Assembly (NCBI GenBank): GCA_934045905.1
Contig: OW203762.1
Span: forward strand, 43,859,411 to 43,923,410
From: Leuctra nigra
Taxonomy: Eukaryota; Arthropoda; Insecta; Plecoptera; Leuctridae
DNA length: 64,000 nt
Direction: 5' to 3'
Made by a program: the position numbers and the translations under genes. Numbering within the stretch: position 1 is the first letter of the stretch; the number at the start of each line of letters is the position of its first letter. Under the pieces are notes generated by a model. It had not been told where the DNA came from. It was given only the letters and a program-made list of their open reading frames with translations, and made no database searches. Positions 13,101 through 22,131 of this stretch are shown here, piece after piece.

Positions 13101-15033
13101 TGCATAATAACATTAGAAACAGACTGACATTTGAAAGATCAAAAAAGTTGTTGCAATATCTACAATTCACTTAAAATGAGTGACATAATACCTACTAGGT
13201 AATATACTCATTTGCGACGTCGAGTATTATACCTACCCAACCCTGCCTGTGGGTAGTGATGTAAAATGCTCGATATTCTTTTTGAGAATATTCTCGGGAA
13301 TATTCACGAGAATATTCTCGAGCACGAGCATTTTGTCGAGCATATTCTTAAAAATGCATCTAAGCTTATAAAAACTCGAACTTTTAGCTCAATTCCAAAA
13401 ATTATACACTTTTATGCATCTTGCATACATATATTGTTATGGAGAACAAGTCGGGAATCAGGTTTCAAACATGAAGTTATTGGCGCAGGGACCTCCAATT
13501 TTTTTTCATTCCGTACCTTTATACAGGTCGCATCGTTTCTCCGATCGAGCTGAAATTTTGCACTCATGCTCAGACCATCTCTGGGCATTGCAGACCCTAA
13601 TTACTTGAAATCCATTGATTGGTTCTAATTTAAAAAAAATTATCTTCCAGTTGGTTTATCCGATCAATTTAAAATTTTACTAAGTCATTGTGTCCTACTG
13701 TGACTAAAATCTATCAAAGTTTCAGCCAAATCTTCCCATTGGTTTAAGTTTAAATAATAGGTAGGTACCTTCTGATTGGTCGAAAATCAAAATGTTTCGA
13801 TAAAGGTTCACATTTTGCATGGTAATCAAGTCAAACATTATGTAACATTTTGCAAGTCATTTTAGCCCAATCAGTCAAGTAATTACAGTCTTATTGACAT
13901 TTTATGAGTTTGAAATCGCTTAGAAAACAGTTTTATCGAAAATTACCAAATTCATTATTGAATTTGGGATGAACTTTTTATATATATATATATATAATAA
14001 TAATTTTCAAACCTCTTGTGAGAATATTCTCAAATATTCTCGGAGAATAATCTCTTTGAGAATATTCTCGAGCACGGAGAATATTCTCATGAGAATATTC
14101 TCGGCTCACATCTCTACCTGTGGGACATCATGACTAGACCCATTCATGATTCTCACCCAAACAAAGCATAAGATTTTGTAGTTATCAACGTGAGTGACTG
14201 TGCGTGAGTTGTAATTCGAGAGTGTGCGTGAGCGTGCATGAGTCTGTAAGATTTCCTGCTCGAATGTGCGTGATCGTGAGCGACATGCAGAGCCCGCGTG
14301 CGTGAGTGAAAAACGTCGTCGCGTGACGTGACCGCGCGTGAGTCAAAAATCACTCACGCGCTTACCTCTAATAGGGTCGTTAAAACCATAGTAGGTAGTA
14401 TTAGTAGCTTCCTGCTCAAAAGAATTTCCTGATTTACTGATTCAAGTGCCCAGAGTCGACTGGATTCCGTCCATAATATTATTATTAGCTCACAGTCTTG
14501 TGGTGTTGAGGACTGACATCCGCAAATATCTACTTGCAGACACAACTTGTTTTTAGCACGAGGTTGCAGGTAGGTAACTAAGGTAAGTGGTTAGTACCTA
14601 GGTAACGTTGGTAGAAGTATAGGTGTGTAGACCTACAAAGGCCATTAGTAAGGTAGGTATATGGTAGGAATAGTCGGTCCTATCAGCTTCATGCTCAAAA
14701 GAATTTCCAGATTTATCGACGCAAATGCCTAGAGTCTACTGGAATTCGTATTAGCACCGGTCTTGTGATGTTGAACTGACATCGGCAAATATCTAGGTAC
14801 CTACCTACTACTTGCGAACGCAACTTCTGCAGAGCATGAGGTTGTAGGTAAGTAAACAGTAGATAGGTAGGTAGTATAGTAGGTAGGTAGGTAAGTTACC
14901 TACGCTAGGTAGTAGGTAGGCAGTAGGTAGCCTATACAATACATACCTCCCCTCTAACATTCAAGCAACTACATATATCTTCAGTAAGGTTGAAAACCTT
15001 CCGCTGTTTTTCATCTAACTTACAACGAAACAT
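532..15033 (-). CDS. INCENP: INCENP-like chromosomal passenger protein, N-terminal half (partial, 7 exons)
   Basis: Coding exons read right to left: 15033-14947 (starts ATG, 29 codons), 8582-8453, 4427-4372, 2146-1835, 1741-1586, 1242-1006 and 636-532. Each has AG/GT borders, and phases join with no stop for about 361 residues; the gene continues past the left edge. INCENP is the scaffold that ties Aurora B, Survivin and Borealin to the inner centromere. The call rests on the N-terminal module: an amphipathic start (KVFNLTEDICSCLNV), then DWLLSLLTSAEE, then FPKTP followed by a basic R-x-x-RKRP stretch. This is the order seen in vertebrate INCENP (helix, WLEEIQ, PKTPSQ, basic patch). The middle is Ser-rich and disordered, with KHRRGQPSSS and GRITRTKARA. 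The last visible exon is Lys/Glu rich, as expected before the single-helix region. The diagnostic IN-box is outside the window, so the name is probable, not proven. Introns are full of transposons. Confidence 0.6.
2146..4371. other. INCENP intron 3 contents
   Basis: No coding exon was seen here. The stretch holds a G-run at 2357-2378, apparently unique AT-rich sequence to about 3.58 kb, and a hAT MITE at 3588-4225. The open frames near 3063-3497 on both strands overlap each other and show no family resemblance. Confidence 0.5.
3588..4225. mobile_element. hAT MITE, CAGGGGCGGATTA ends
   Basis: Terminal inverted repeats are CAGGGGCGGATTA at the left and TAATCCGCCCCTA at the right. A perfect 8-bp target duplication TTGATCTT sits at 3580-3587 and 4226-4233. 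These are hAT hallmarks. Inside are a C-run (3798-3813), a GT repeat running into about 27 G (4131-4172), and two copies of the palindromic word CCCTGCGGGG. No transposase is present. Confidence 0.9.
4498..4695. mobile_element. Mariner-like MITE, family B copy 1
   Basis: TA-flanked ends CACTCAACAAATCATAAAA and a diverged mirror copy at the right. The core word CAATCAATCCTTG is shared with other family B copies. It lies in an INCENP intron. Confidence 0.7.
4999..5268. mobile_element. Fold-back element with 120-bp arms
   Basis: Arms 4999-5118 and 5148-5268 are near-perfect inverted copies (ATATCGAAAAAGCAAGAAAG ... its complement), separated by about 30 bp. The whole would fold into one long hairpin. 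No coding capacity. Confidence 0.85.
6046..6256 (+). mobile_element. Mariner-like MITE, family A copy 2
   Basis: 211 bp between TA dinucleotides. The ends CACTTGGCACATTTAAAATT and AATTTTAAATGTGCCAAGTG are exact mirror images of each other but differ from the ends of copies 1 and 4, while the core is the same. Confidence 0.85.
6631..8338. mobile_element. DNA transposon with GGTCATTCCATG ends and four 15-mer subterminal repeats
   Basis: Outer ends CGGTCATTCCATG / CATGGAATGACCC with a 4-bp duplication TTTA (6627-6630, 8339-8342). The 15-mer GGTCACTCATGTTAC occurs at 6643, 6821, 7842 and 7864. A hAT-like element (6875-7696) is nested inside. No transposase was found. The ends resemble those of the element at 29155-30737. 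Confidence 0.65.
6875..7696. mobile_element. hAT-like element E1 with GGGAATATTCCC arrays
   Basis: Ends TAGTGATGGG / CCCATCACTA. Imperfect 8-bp duplication GTAGTTAA / GTAGTAAG. Both subterminal regions are packed with the palindrome GGGAATATTCCC and variants. The middle is AT-rich without coding sequence. Confidence 0.75.
8809..9019. mobile_element. Mariner-like MITE, family B2 copy 1
   Basis: 211 bp, TA-flanked, with mirror ends CACTCCCCCAAATAATAAAC and GTTTATTATTTGGGGGAGTG (the left reads AAACGGTAC inward, the right GTACCG). The core matches family B. Confidence 0.85.
9168..11081 (+). pseudogene. Non-LTR retrotransposon reverse transcriptase, one nonsense codon
   Basis: A 474-codon frame ends at TAG (10590-10592) and reopens in the same frame to 11081, so one stop codon interrupts an otherwise clean RT. 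Motifs in order: APGMDGIS, NYRPVSLTS, GFRKGHSC, FLDFEKAFDKVPH, SGVPQGSVLGPLLF, catalytic FADD (residues 355-358), KYLGIHI, then after the stop EYAGSVWDPY and AARRVLGR. This is the pattern of the jockey/CR1 group; I cannot fix the clade. No endonuclease domain precedes it, so the copy is 5'-truncated or decayed and the ATG is arbitrary. Base composition is purine-rich on this strand. A related but more broken copy lies at 31993-34345. Confidence 0.9.
11310..11465. repeat. Dispersed repeat, MITE-free copy of the 31.0-kb unit
   Basis: GGTGATTGTGTTCGTTGGCC and GAGCAGTTCGGAGCAAGCTC are shared with 31029-31255, where a 139-bp MITE splits the unit. This copy lacks the MITE. Confidence 0.55.
11520..11862. 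other. Non-coding stretch with GTGAGTG-rich patch
   Basis: GTGAGTGTGCGTGAGTGTGC at 11529-11548 resembles the patch at 14190-14360. I see nothing else that can be named up to 11875, where a 23-26 base T-run begins. Confidence 0.4.
12143..12343. mobile_element. TTA-duplicating MITE (Harbinger-like), AGCCCGATTTACACGG ends
   Basis: 201 bp with ends AGCCCGATTTACACGG / CCGTGTAAATCGGGCT and TTA on both sides. The 3-bp TTA duplication fits the PIF/Harbinger group. Further copies lie at 47.7-47.8 kb. Confidence 0.8.
12370..12577. mobile_element. Mariner-like MITE, family B copy 2
   Basis: TA-flanked, ends CACTCGACAACTCATAAAAC and a mirror copy ending TTGTTGGGTG. The core TTTCATTGATAATAACAAGG is that of family B. 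Confidence 0.8.
12690..13174 (+). pseudogene. hAT transposase C-terminal remnant
   Basis: One frame carries EEWVRLKLPAGYPD, then a stop, VHGLVANFLHPKYRGAKL, EDLNAFKN, another stop, and a final IPVSLATG ... RNRLTFERSKKLLQYL. The LHPKYRG block and the closing segment resemble the C-terminal dimerisation region of hAT transposases, with the usual SxxER part damaged. Two in-frame TAA codons (12767-12769 region and about 13022) show it is dead. Confidence 0.65.
13254..14116. mobile_element. hAT-like element E2 with GAGAATATTCTC arrays
   Basis: Ends TAGTGATGTA / ACATCTCTA and a perfect 8-bp duplication CCTGTGGG (13246-13253, 14117-14124). Subterminal arrays of GAGAATATTCTC and TCGAGCA words are present on both sides. 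The interior includes a piece related to the Helitron family (CGATCGAGCTGAAATTTTGC near 13540). Confidence 0.85.
14189..14360. repeat. CGTGAGTG-rich block
   Basis: Many spaced GTGAGTG, CGTGAG and GTGCGTGAG words on the plus strand, closing with CACTCACGCG on the opposite strand. It looks like an array of a short binding-site-like word. No element ends were identified. Confidence 0.45.
14408..14565. mobile_element. MITE, family L copy 1
   Basis: Shares CTCAAAAGAATTTCC, a CAGAGTC..CTGGATTC core, and GGTGTTGAGGACTGACATC with copies at 14.69, 47.47 and 50.46 kb. Ends are worn. Confidence 0.6.
14690..14852. mobile_element. MITE, family L copy 2
   Basis: Second copy in the same orientation, beginning CAGCTTCATGCTCAAAAG and ending GAGCATGAGGTTG. 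A GGTACCTACC patch interrupts it. Confidence 0.65.
14858..14940. repeat. TAGG/GTAGGTAG tandem patch
   Basis: Repeated GTAGGTAG units in mixed phase, just 3' of INCENP exon 1 in gene orientation. This is a longer instance of the TAGGTACC motif found throughout the window. Confidence 0.6.
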
Positions 15034-16066
15034 TTTTAGTTTAATATGATTTCATTAACAAGAATTCACAAAATCCAAGCAAGCTGTGCTTCAATTCAAC
15101 TCAACGGTCACTTTGAAATTGAAATTGAATGAATACAACAATTGACAACAATGAAGGAAGGAGCACATGCAGTGTTGCCAAATGCCAAACCATTGTTTCA
15201 ATTAATTATCTGAAAGCAGGACAGGATTAGCGGGCCTAGCCAAAGGCCAAACTGTACTCTTAAATCTGAAAGAGCATAGTAAACATTATAAATGACAAGG
15301 ATTGTATATAATAATTTATAAGCATTGTGTACATGATTAAATAAATATACTTTGTTTGTTATCAAGTTGGTACGTTTTTTATTCAAAGATTCAAAGCGGG
15401 CCGAAGACAGCCAATGGCGAACCGAGGTCATTCAAATCCACACAGTAGCGGGAACTTTTGAATTTTGAATTTTTTTACCAAAACTTTCCCAAAAGCGTTA
15501 GTCAAGTCCCCCGCTCATATATATAAAATAAATTCACGTTGAATATTACTAAAATTAATAATAAACACGTGTTATATGAAAAAAAGAAATAAGTCAACAC
15601 ATTAACACGATATTCACCTACGATCTACGAACGAGTCGAGACATGCGGTCCAAAGAAAATCTAGAGTTTGGAACCCATCAAGAACTGTTTTAGCATGATC
15701 GAAAACCGTAATTTTGAAGTGATACATCTCGAAAATTAGTTGAAGTTGACCACTTTTTCTTGCCATATTAGGTATAATACAAAACATAAAAATACATAAA
15801 AACATAAAACATAAAAATGTAGAGTGAATTTCAAAGATCCCCCCTTAATTTAACTGCTAGTGTGTATATTATTTTATATTATTATTATTTATTACTAAGG
15901 TATATTATTATTAGGTATTATTATTATTATTAATAATTGAAAAAGGATAGCAAAATAATAAAAAAAACATGTCAATAACTGCCAAGCACATTTCCATCTA
16001 AAATTATTGAAAAACATTTTCGCACTGAAAATGCTTGACATCATTTCGCCCAGTTTACTGCCCTAT
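15034..16066. other. Intergenic AT-rich stretch upstream of INCENP exon 1
   Basis: This stretch would hold the INCENP 5' UTR and promoter. An ATT-rich simple repeat occupies about 15865-15940. I see no further gene. Confidence 0.4.
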
Positions 16067-16799
16067 CGTCGGCTTAGTACTTATTTGTCCTATATCCACT
16101 TTTTGAAAATTTTGAGTTAGGTATTGGATTTTGCTCATTAATACACCTTTAATACATACATAACATAAAAATACAAATTTTCCAGAAAACCTAAATTTTT
16201 GAGCTATTTGCTTCTAGGTGAAATTTTAAAATTTATTTTTCTAAAAATGCAAAAAATTTTCTCAAATATGGTACCTTTTGATGTAGATTTAATTCGCCCT
16301 TAAACTTAATTCAAATGTGATAGAAAATAGACATTGTCTTTTGCTTCTTTACACGGCGTTTTTTTAAATTTTCAATTTTTAGAAACAAAAAATTTTCAAA
16401 ATTTTATTTTTGAAATTAAAAAATTTATAATTTTTTTTTCTTAAAATATAATAAAAGGGTGTTACAAATATGAAAAAATGCTTAAATAGTTGATATGTAC
16501 CTCTTTCTGTACAAAAACTACGTAAAAATTGGATATAGGACAAAATGAGTAACAAATATTTCGTTCCCATGACTTTCTTTGTCCTATATCCAAACGGGGG
16601 TGCCCTTAATTGGGGTAATTAAGAGTACAGGGTAGAAAAATCATACAAGATATTATTCAAGACATTCATAAGAATGAGTGATATTTTTTTCTGTTACATA
16701 GATTAAGTAGTTTTGCCGTGAGAATGAATTCAATCTTTAAACCGCATTATCTCCGTCTAGCAAAAAGCGGATATAGGACAAACAAGTACCAAGCCGACG
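16067..16799. mobile_element. DNA transposon M, CGTCGGCTT ends (uninterrupted copy)
   Basis: Inverted ends CGTCGGCTTAGTACTT and AAGTACCAAGCCGACG, with further mirror sequence TTTGTCCTATATCC. No long ORF. A second copy at 45985-47655 is nearly identical in segments but carries three insertions, which makes this copy the empty-site reference. Confidence 0.7.
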
Positions 16800-17686
16800 C
16801 TTTGTAAATCAAAATCAAAATCAAATAAAAATATAAAAAAGAAAAGGGCTGCACAAGAAGAAATTAACAAAGACGGAACGGAGACGAAGAAAGAAAGAAA
16901 GAAAGTAAGAAGAATGACGAAAAAGGAGATGAAGAAAGAAAGTAAACACCCAGCAAACACAAGGTTGTACCAGCACCAGGATCGCGTAACTTTTGACAAC
17001 AGTCGATCGATTACAAAGTCGAGTCAATGCTAATATCTCATAAGAGTTGTCGATCGTTTGTTGAGAAAAGTTATATGATCGCAGTGCTGGTCTGTCCCCA
17101 TGGTTGGAATTGATTGATTTCAAGTATTCGTTTTAAATTATGAAGTATAATTTTATTTAAGTTTTTTTTACTTTTACTTTTTTTACTTTTTACTTTACCC
17201 AATATCTTTGAAGAAAAACTGAATAGTGAAAATTTCACAAAATTTACATGAATTTCCTCAGTCGATTATCCCGCTCTTACAAGTTGGCAAACATGCAACT
17301 TGCAACATTCAATTCAAGGTCATTTGTTTTGTAGTAGTGGCATGAATGTGCATGGATGGAATGGAAGTGAAATGACATGACCTTGAAAGTTGAAACCATA
17401 AACTTTTTGCGACAAAACAGCGAAATCGATGTTTTTGTAGAAATCAAGTGATTATGATTATATAATAGTTTAATCGGTCTAATTATCATACCTTTTTCGC
17501 AGAAAAGCGCAAAGTCTCTTGCTAAGTTACCTACCTACCTACCTACCTAAGCAAGTTATTGTACCTAGCTACGTTTGGTGGTAAGTATGAAATTTAACCT
17601 AATTTAGTTGGCTATAGTTGTAATACCTAGTAGGTAAGTAGAGAGCCTAGTTTACCTAGTAGGTAGCTACAAACTACTACACTTAG
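16800..17686. other. Intergenic stretch, no recognised feature
   Basis: A purine-rich GAAAGAAAGAAAG tract lies at about 16887-16905, and TACC tetranucleotide repeats at 17528-17549. The frames here are short and overlap one another. Confidence 0.35.
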
Positions 17687-18779
17687 CACATGTAAAAGTG
17701 ATGTCTCAATAAATCTGATTGTCTGAATCGATCTCTTTGTCTCAGTCTAGGTATATGTCAATAAAGAAATGGAAAAGATAGTGGTATGGGTGAATGTGAA
17801 TAAATTAAAACTGAACGAAAGGAAGTGCAAAGTTATGTATGTTGGCAGGGAAAGACATAGTGGTATTAATGATAATAATGATAAGGTCATAATTAATGGT
17901 ATAAGTGTTGAATGTGTCACTGAGTTCAAATACTTAGGTATTATAATTGATAATAGGCTTAACTTTAAAAAACACATTCAAAATGTCTTGAATAAACTTG
18001 GAAAGAAGTATGGTTATATGTGTAGGGTAGGGAGTGTTTTATCTGTTTGGACCAAAATTTTAATATTTAACTGTATTGTCAAACCCCATTTTGATTTCTG
18101 CTGCACTCTCTTCTATAATGCCTGTAAAGAGGATGTTAATAGATTGCAAGTTATGCAGAACAAGTTCATGAGATTTATTTTACGTGAGAGAAGGATGACC
18201 TCTTCTATTGAGATGAGGGAAAGGTTGAACTGGTGCAGTGTGGAAGAAATGGTACAGGTTGCAGTGTTTATGTTTTTATTTAAAATTGATAGAGGTTATA
18301 TGCCTGGATACTTTAAGATGAATAAGGTTGAACATGCCTATGACACCCGTTCGGTACGGGTTTTCATTGACCATTGTAAATCGCATAAATTAAATAACAG
18401 CCTATTTTATAAAGGAGTTAGGGCTTTTAACACCTTGCCAGCTGCTATTAAAGACTTGGACGATGTGAATAAGTTCAAGTGTATAATAACTGAATATGTA
18501 AAAGTGAAAGAGGTATAGGTATAGGTATAATTCTATCATATTATATTTATTGTGTGCCTATTTTATTGTAAAAGTGTGTTGAGCTGTATTGGAAGAGACA
18601 TTTCATGATTGTACTGTACTGAAATAGCCGATGGCTAAATAAAGACTACTTAATAATAATAATAATAGTAGTGGTAGTAGTAGGCTCTCATTTCAATGAT
18701 AACAAGCATAGACTGTTATCAAACATTTGAGCAGTCATTCAAATTTGTTCACCAATCAATTTTAGTTGTGCCGAGTGTA
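17687..18779 (+). mobile_element. Family A MITE split by a retrotransposon
   Basis: The left part (17687-17752, AATAAATCTGATTG ... TCTCAGTCTAG) and right part (about 18690-18779, CATTTCAATGATAACAAGC ... TTAGTTGTGCC) are the two halves of a family A MITE. They lie on either side of the reverse transcriptase fragment and its (TAA)n tail. Confidence 0.7.
17769..18518 (+). pseudogene. 5'-truncated non-LTR retrotransposon, RT C-terminal part
   Basis: A 249-codon frame covers the post-catalytic part of a non-LTR RT: VWVNVNKLKLNERKC, EFKYLGIIID, LIFNCIVKPHFDFC, LQVMQNKFMRFIL, and a C-terminal FYKGVRAFNTLP. The ADD motif is missing, so it cannot be active. A short 3' UTR with AATAAA (18638-18643) leads to a (TAA)n tail at 18648-18668, as in several non-LTR clades with microsatellite tails. 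The ORF itself is intact, which suggests a fairly recent insertion. Confidence 0.85.
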
Positions 18780-18810
18780 GGTATAGGTACTACCTAGTAA
18801 TACCATTACC

Positions 18811-19393
18811 AACGACGTATAATAGTATAGACTAGTAATGTCCTATCCCGAAGTACAGCGGTGGGTGAAGCCTAGCTGCAGCGGGCGAAACGCTGATGAG
18901 TGAGAGAGAGGGAAACAACATCGAGTCACGTGACGGTGTGTTGCGCTAGTAGCTATAACGTTGCCGTGCATAGGATAATCAGAGTATTAATTGCATATCT
19001 CCAAGTTTTTGAGAAAATAACAACGGAATACCTATGGTAAAATATTATTATTATCATGTATATCTTCATTTATTGTGAGATAAAATTTCAACATTATTCC
19101 GAATATGAGTTTGTAACTACCTGTAAGCAAACAATGTAGGTATTCCAATAATCGACAGATTTTATGCATTTCTTGGGCACTGAGCGTGGGAAGGGTTGAG
19201 TTGACATAATGTTTAGTCTTTATTTAGATGATTGTTTACAAATACACAGTCACAGCACATTCTTAGACGATGATACGACATTTGATCCAATGCATATCGC
19301 TACGCGCTCTCGCCCGAGAACACACCGCCGTTCACGCGGGGCCGGCTTCAGTCGCAGAGTCTTTTTATTAGTCTAGAACCATTATACGTCGTT
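18811..19393. mobile_element. DNA element N, AACGACGTATAAT ends
   Basis: Mirror ends AACGACGTATAATAGT ... and ATTATACGTCGTT, with inward AGACTAGTAAT matched by TTATTAGTCTAGA. About 583 bp, with no ORF recognised. The duplication is not clear. Confidence 0.6.
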
Positions 19394-20530
19394 GAGTACT
19401 GCCTACTCCGTCATTCCCACTGATTTTTTTTATTTCTATCGATCCCACGCTTCGTCCTAGACCAGGTGCTTTCTAGACCAAGAAGCAAGTCTGCCACTAA
19501 AGCCTAGGTAGGTAGTTAACATAATTCAATGTTTCATGAAATACCTACGTTGAGTTAAAGCTTTTGGTGAACGCCATGTAGTAGACCTAATATTGAATCT
19601 AAATAACTAGTGAGTTAATTGTTGACTTGGATACATTGTATAGAGCCGGTATGGTAAATGTGCATTGTTCCGCTGCAATAGAAAACATTAAAAAATGTAC
19701 AAAATGATGAATATCCTTGCTATTCACTCCGTGTTTCGATGTTTCACTGTGGGGGAGAGTGATCTCAAGTAGTTTTTTTTAGTAAATTGTATAAATAAAC
19801 GAATTTCTAAAGCCGATTACCTACTTATCGCTGGAAAATAATGCACGGCCATTTTGAATTTCGCCAACATGAACTACTAACTAAAAAGTTTGTGTCCTTT
19901 TCGAGTATCTCCTTCATCATTGGCAAAATTATTCCACCCAATTCTACTTCAAATAATGAAAGAAGAACAATTTTAAACACAATTAATTCTCAAGTAGCTA
20001 ATGAAGGAAGAACAGCTTTAGACGTCACGTCACACAGTTCAGCCTGCGTGCCTATGTTCTGCCCCATGCATTGCGTAAATAAATGTGTCAAAACGATCAA
20101 CATTAAATAGAACTATTGAACTTACCACATAAATACTTACTACTAAAGTCTGCGCCACCATAAAAAGGTATCTTATAGGTACACTCATTTCATTGAAAAT
20201 TACCTAGGTATCTGTTTTGGAAGAATAAATGTGCATTTGTTGTGTGGCGGGACAATACACCTTTACCGCCTGTTCTACTCAATGAATTAGAGAAACATGA
20301 GTCCGGCCCGGAATACAAGATGGTAAAATTACCTTCAATGAGCAGGAGCTGATACCATTCGCTCATGTCACTGTCTGTCAGACATAGTGTCTGACTGAGT
20401 CAGACATGGTGGCATTATCCTAATTTTACCCATGTTCGTGACTCCCTCCTTTTCCGCTGCAATGCTTCCTCACCTCACATCATGTGATTTACCAGTCACT
20501 ACACCCTGTCGCCGTGCTTTATTTTATTTA
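19394..20530. other. Intergenic stretch, no gene assigned
   Basis: An 89-codon frame at 19841-20110 has no family resemblance. Around 20395 the palindrome-like TGTCTGACTGAGTCAGACA is notable. Confidence 0.35.
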
Positions 20531-22004
20531 CTAGGAAAACGCTCAGCTTAACGCGTTGATGAGCGAGCACCGATACGCGCGACATCTCCAACCAACCAAT
20601 TAAAGATAACTCACTACAAAAGATAATAGCTAATATGAATTTATTACCAGGGACCCGAACCTTTATTAATAAAGGTTCCGGTACCGGTTCCGGTTCAACA
20701 ATTTTACTTTATAAAGGTTCGGGTTCCGGTTCTTAAACAAATAATCTTAAAGGTTCGGTTCCGGTACCGGTTCCTGCATAAAGGTTCCGGGTTCCGGTTC
20801 CGGTTCTCAAATTTTAAATCAAACTAGATTATAACCCTTCAGTATTATGTCAAATTTAATGGAATTTTTGAATTTGGATTTTGTCATATTGAATGAAGCA
20901 CTGGTGTAGTGGCTGTAATATGCGTACAGAGTTCACAGGATGGTACGCAGACTAAATCTCAGAGTCAGAAGAGACAATGGCGGAAATTTTCTCCATAAGA
21001 CGGCGTAAACATTCATTTTGCCAGAACTATCATATTCATAATTGTCAGCAAAGCAGTTCTCATCGCAAAAAAATTGAAAACTCGAGCACCATTTAAAAAT
21101 GAAGGATTTTCAAGAATTAAAAAAGTCTACAAAAAATACTAATAGAAATGTTATCAAAAATTTTTTTTTTACAACTTTGCGAAAAATATTCTTTGAAAAT
21201 ATCATAATATTAAAATCCAATAAGTAAAAAAATTAAATCGTACATGTTTCTTTTATTAAAAGAAGGAACCTTAAAGAACCTTTAAGAACCTTTAAGAACC
21301 TAATTGATTATAAAGGTTCGGGTTCCGGTTCCGGTTCTTGGGGAAAAAAGTATAACGGTTCCGGTTCTGGTTCCAAAATTATAAAGGTTCATATTGGTTC
21401 TAGGTTCCGGTTCCGGTTCCGGTTCGGGTCCCTGTTTATTACTGATTTTCATTGCAACTTTCCATCTCCTACATATTCTCTGAAACAATTCAATAAGAGT
21501 TTCAATAATCTTTATCAAACTCTTCTGACAGCGTGATCACATTCATAAAATGTGAATTAAGTCTGTAATTTTACATGACTGATTGGACTGAAAATGGAAT
21601 AAAATTAGATAATGTTCGTCTTGATCCCCATGCCAAATTTGAACAAACTTTTAATCGGAACATTTTGATTTTCGACCAATCAGAAGATATTATTTAAACT
21701 TAATAAACCAATTGGAGGATTTGGCTGAAACTTTGTAAAATTTGACAAAATATTGATCGTAATGACCTTGTAAGTACATACCATTTCGAATTGATCGGAT
21801 CAACCAATCGGTCGGAAGATATTTTTTTTAATTTGAACCAATCGATCGATTTCAAAAAATTAGGGTATGCAAACCCCAGATGATCGGTAGGTACATGTGT
21901 GCAAAATTTCAGCTTGATCGGAGAAGCGGTGCAACCTGAATAGCGGTACAAATAGAGAAAAAGACAAGGCTGTGCCGTAGGAGCAAAAAGAGACACTCGC
22001 TCAA
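20531..22004 (-). mobile_element. Non-autonomous Helitron, copy 1
   Basis: In minus orientation it starts TTGAGCGAG (22004) and ends with a short hairpin, then CTAG (20534-20531). It is flanked by A and T with no duplication. The termini match copies at 32385-34115 and 46621-47373. A hAT-like element is nested at 20648-21434. Confidence 0.75.
20648..21434. mobile_element. hAT-like element E3 with GGTTCCGG arrays
   Basis: Ends CAGGGACCCGAACC / GGTTCGGGTCCCTG and a perfect 8-bp duplication TTTATTAC (20640-20647, 21435-21442). Both arms are dense in GGTTCCGGTTCC and GGTACCGG words. The middle is AT-rich and non-coding. Confidence 0.9.
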
Positions 22005-22131
22005 TACAATTTACCTTCCAGGATAAGATTTTATGTTAGTACTTCCCAATTATCCCTATTATGATTGGTTGTTAGCTTGGCATTTATTCTTGATATTTTT
22101 ATTTAAGGTTCACATCTTAGCTGCGCATACA

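Larger units (their letters stand above)
12016..13245 (+). mobile_element. hAT element with decayed transposase
   Basis: Ends CAGGGTTGAGTAACAC / CCTACCCAACCCTG and a perfect 8-bp duplication CCTGTGGG (12008-12015, 13246-13253). It contains a decayed hAT transposase and two nested MITEs (12143-12343 and 12370-12577). The next hAT-like element starts right after its right-hand duplication. Confidence 0.8.

Noticed and set aside
14858..14940. Telomere-like array
   Set aside because: The unit is TAGG/GTAGGTAG in broken phase, not the insect TTAGG repeat.
20333..20366. Minus-strand exon-like MSEWYQLLLIE with donor GAAG|GTAATT, a possible INCENP first exon
   Set aside because: It ends in phase 1 while the 8582-8453 exon starts in phase 0; the 15033-14947 exon fits in phase and content.
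22033..22131. Upstream in-frame ATG of SLU7
   Set aside because: It would add a hydrophobic leader unknown in SLU7, and a likely acceptor precedes 22132.
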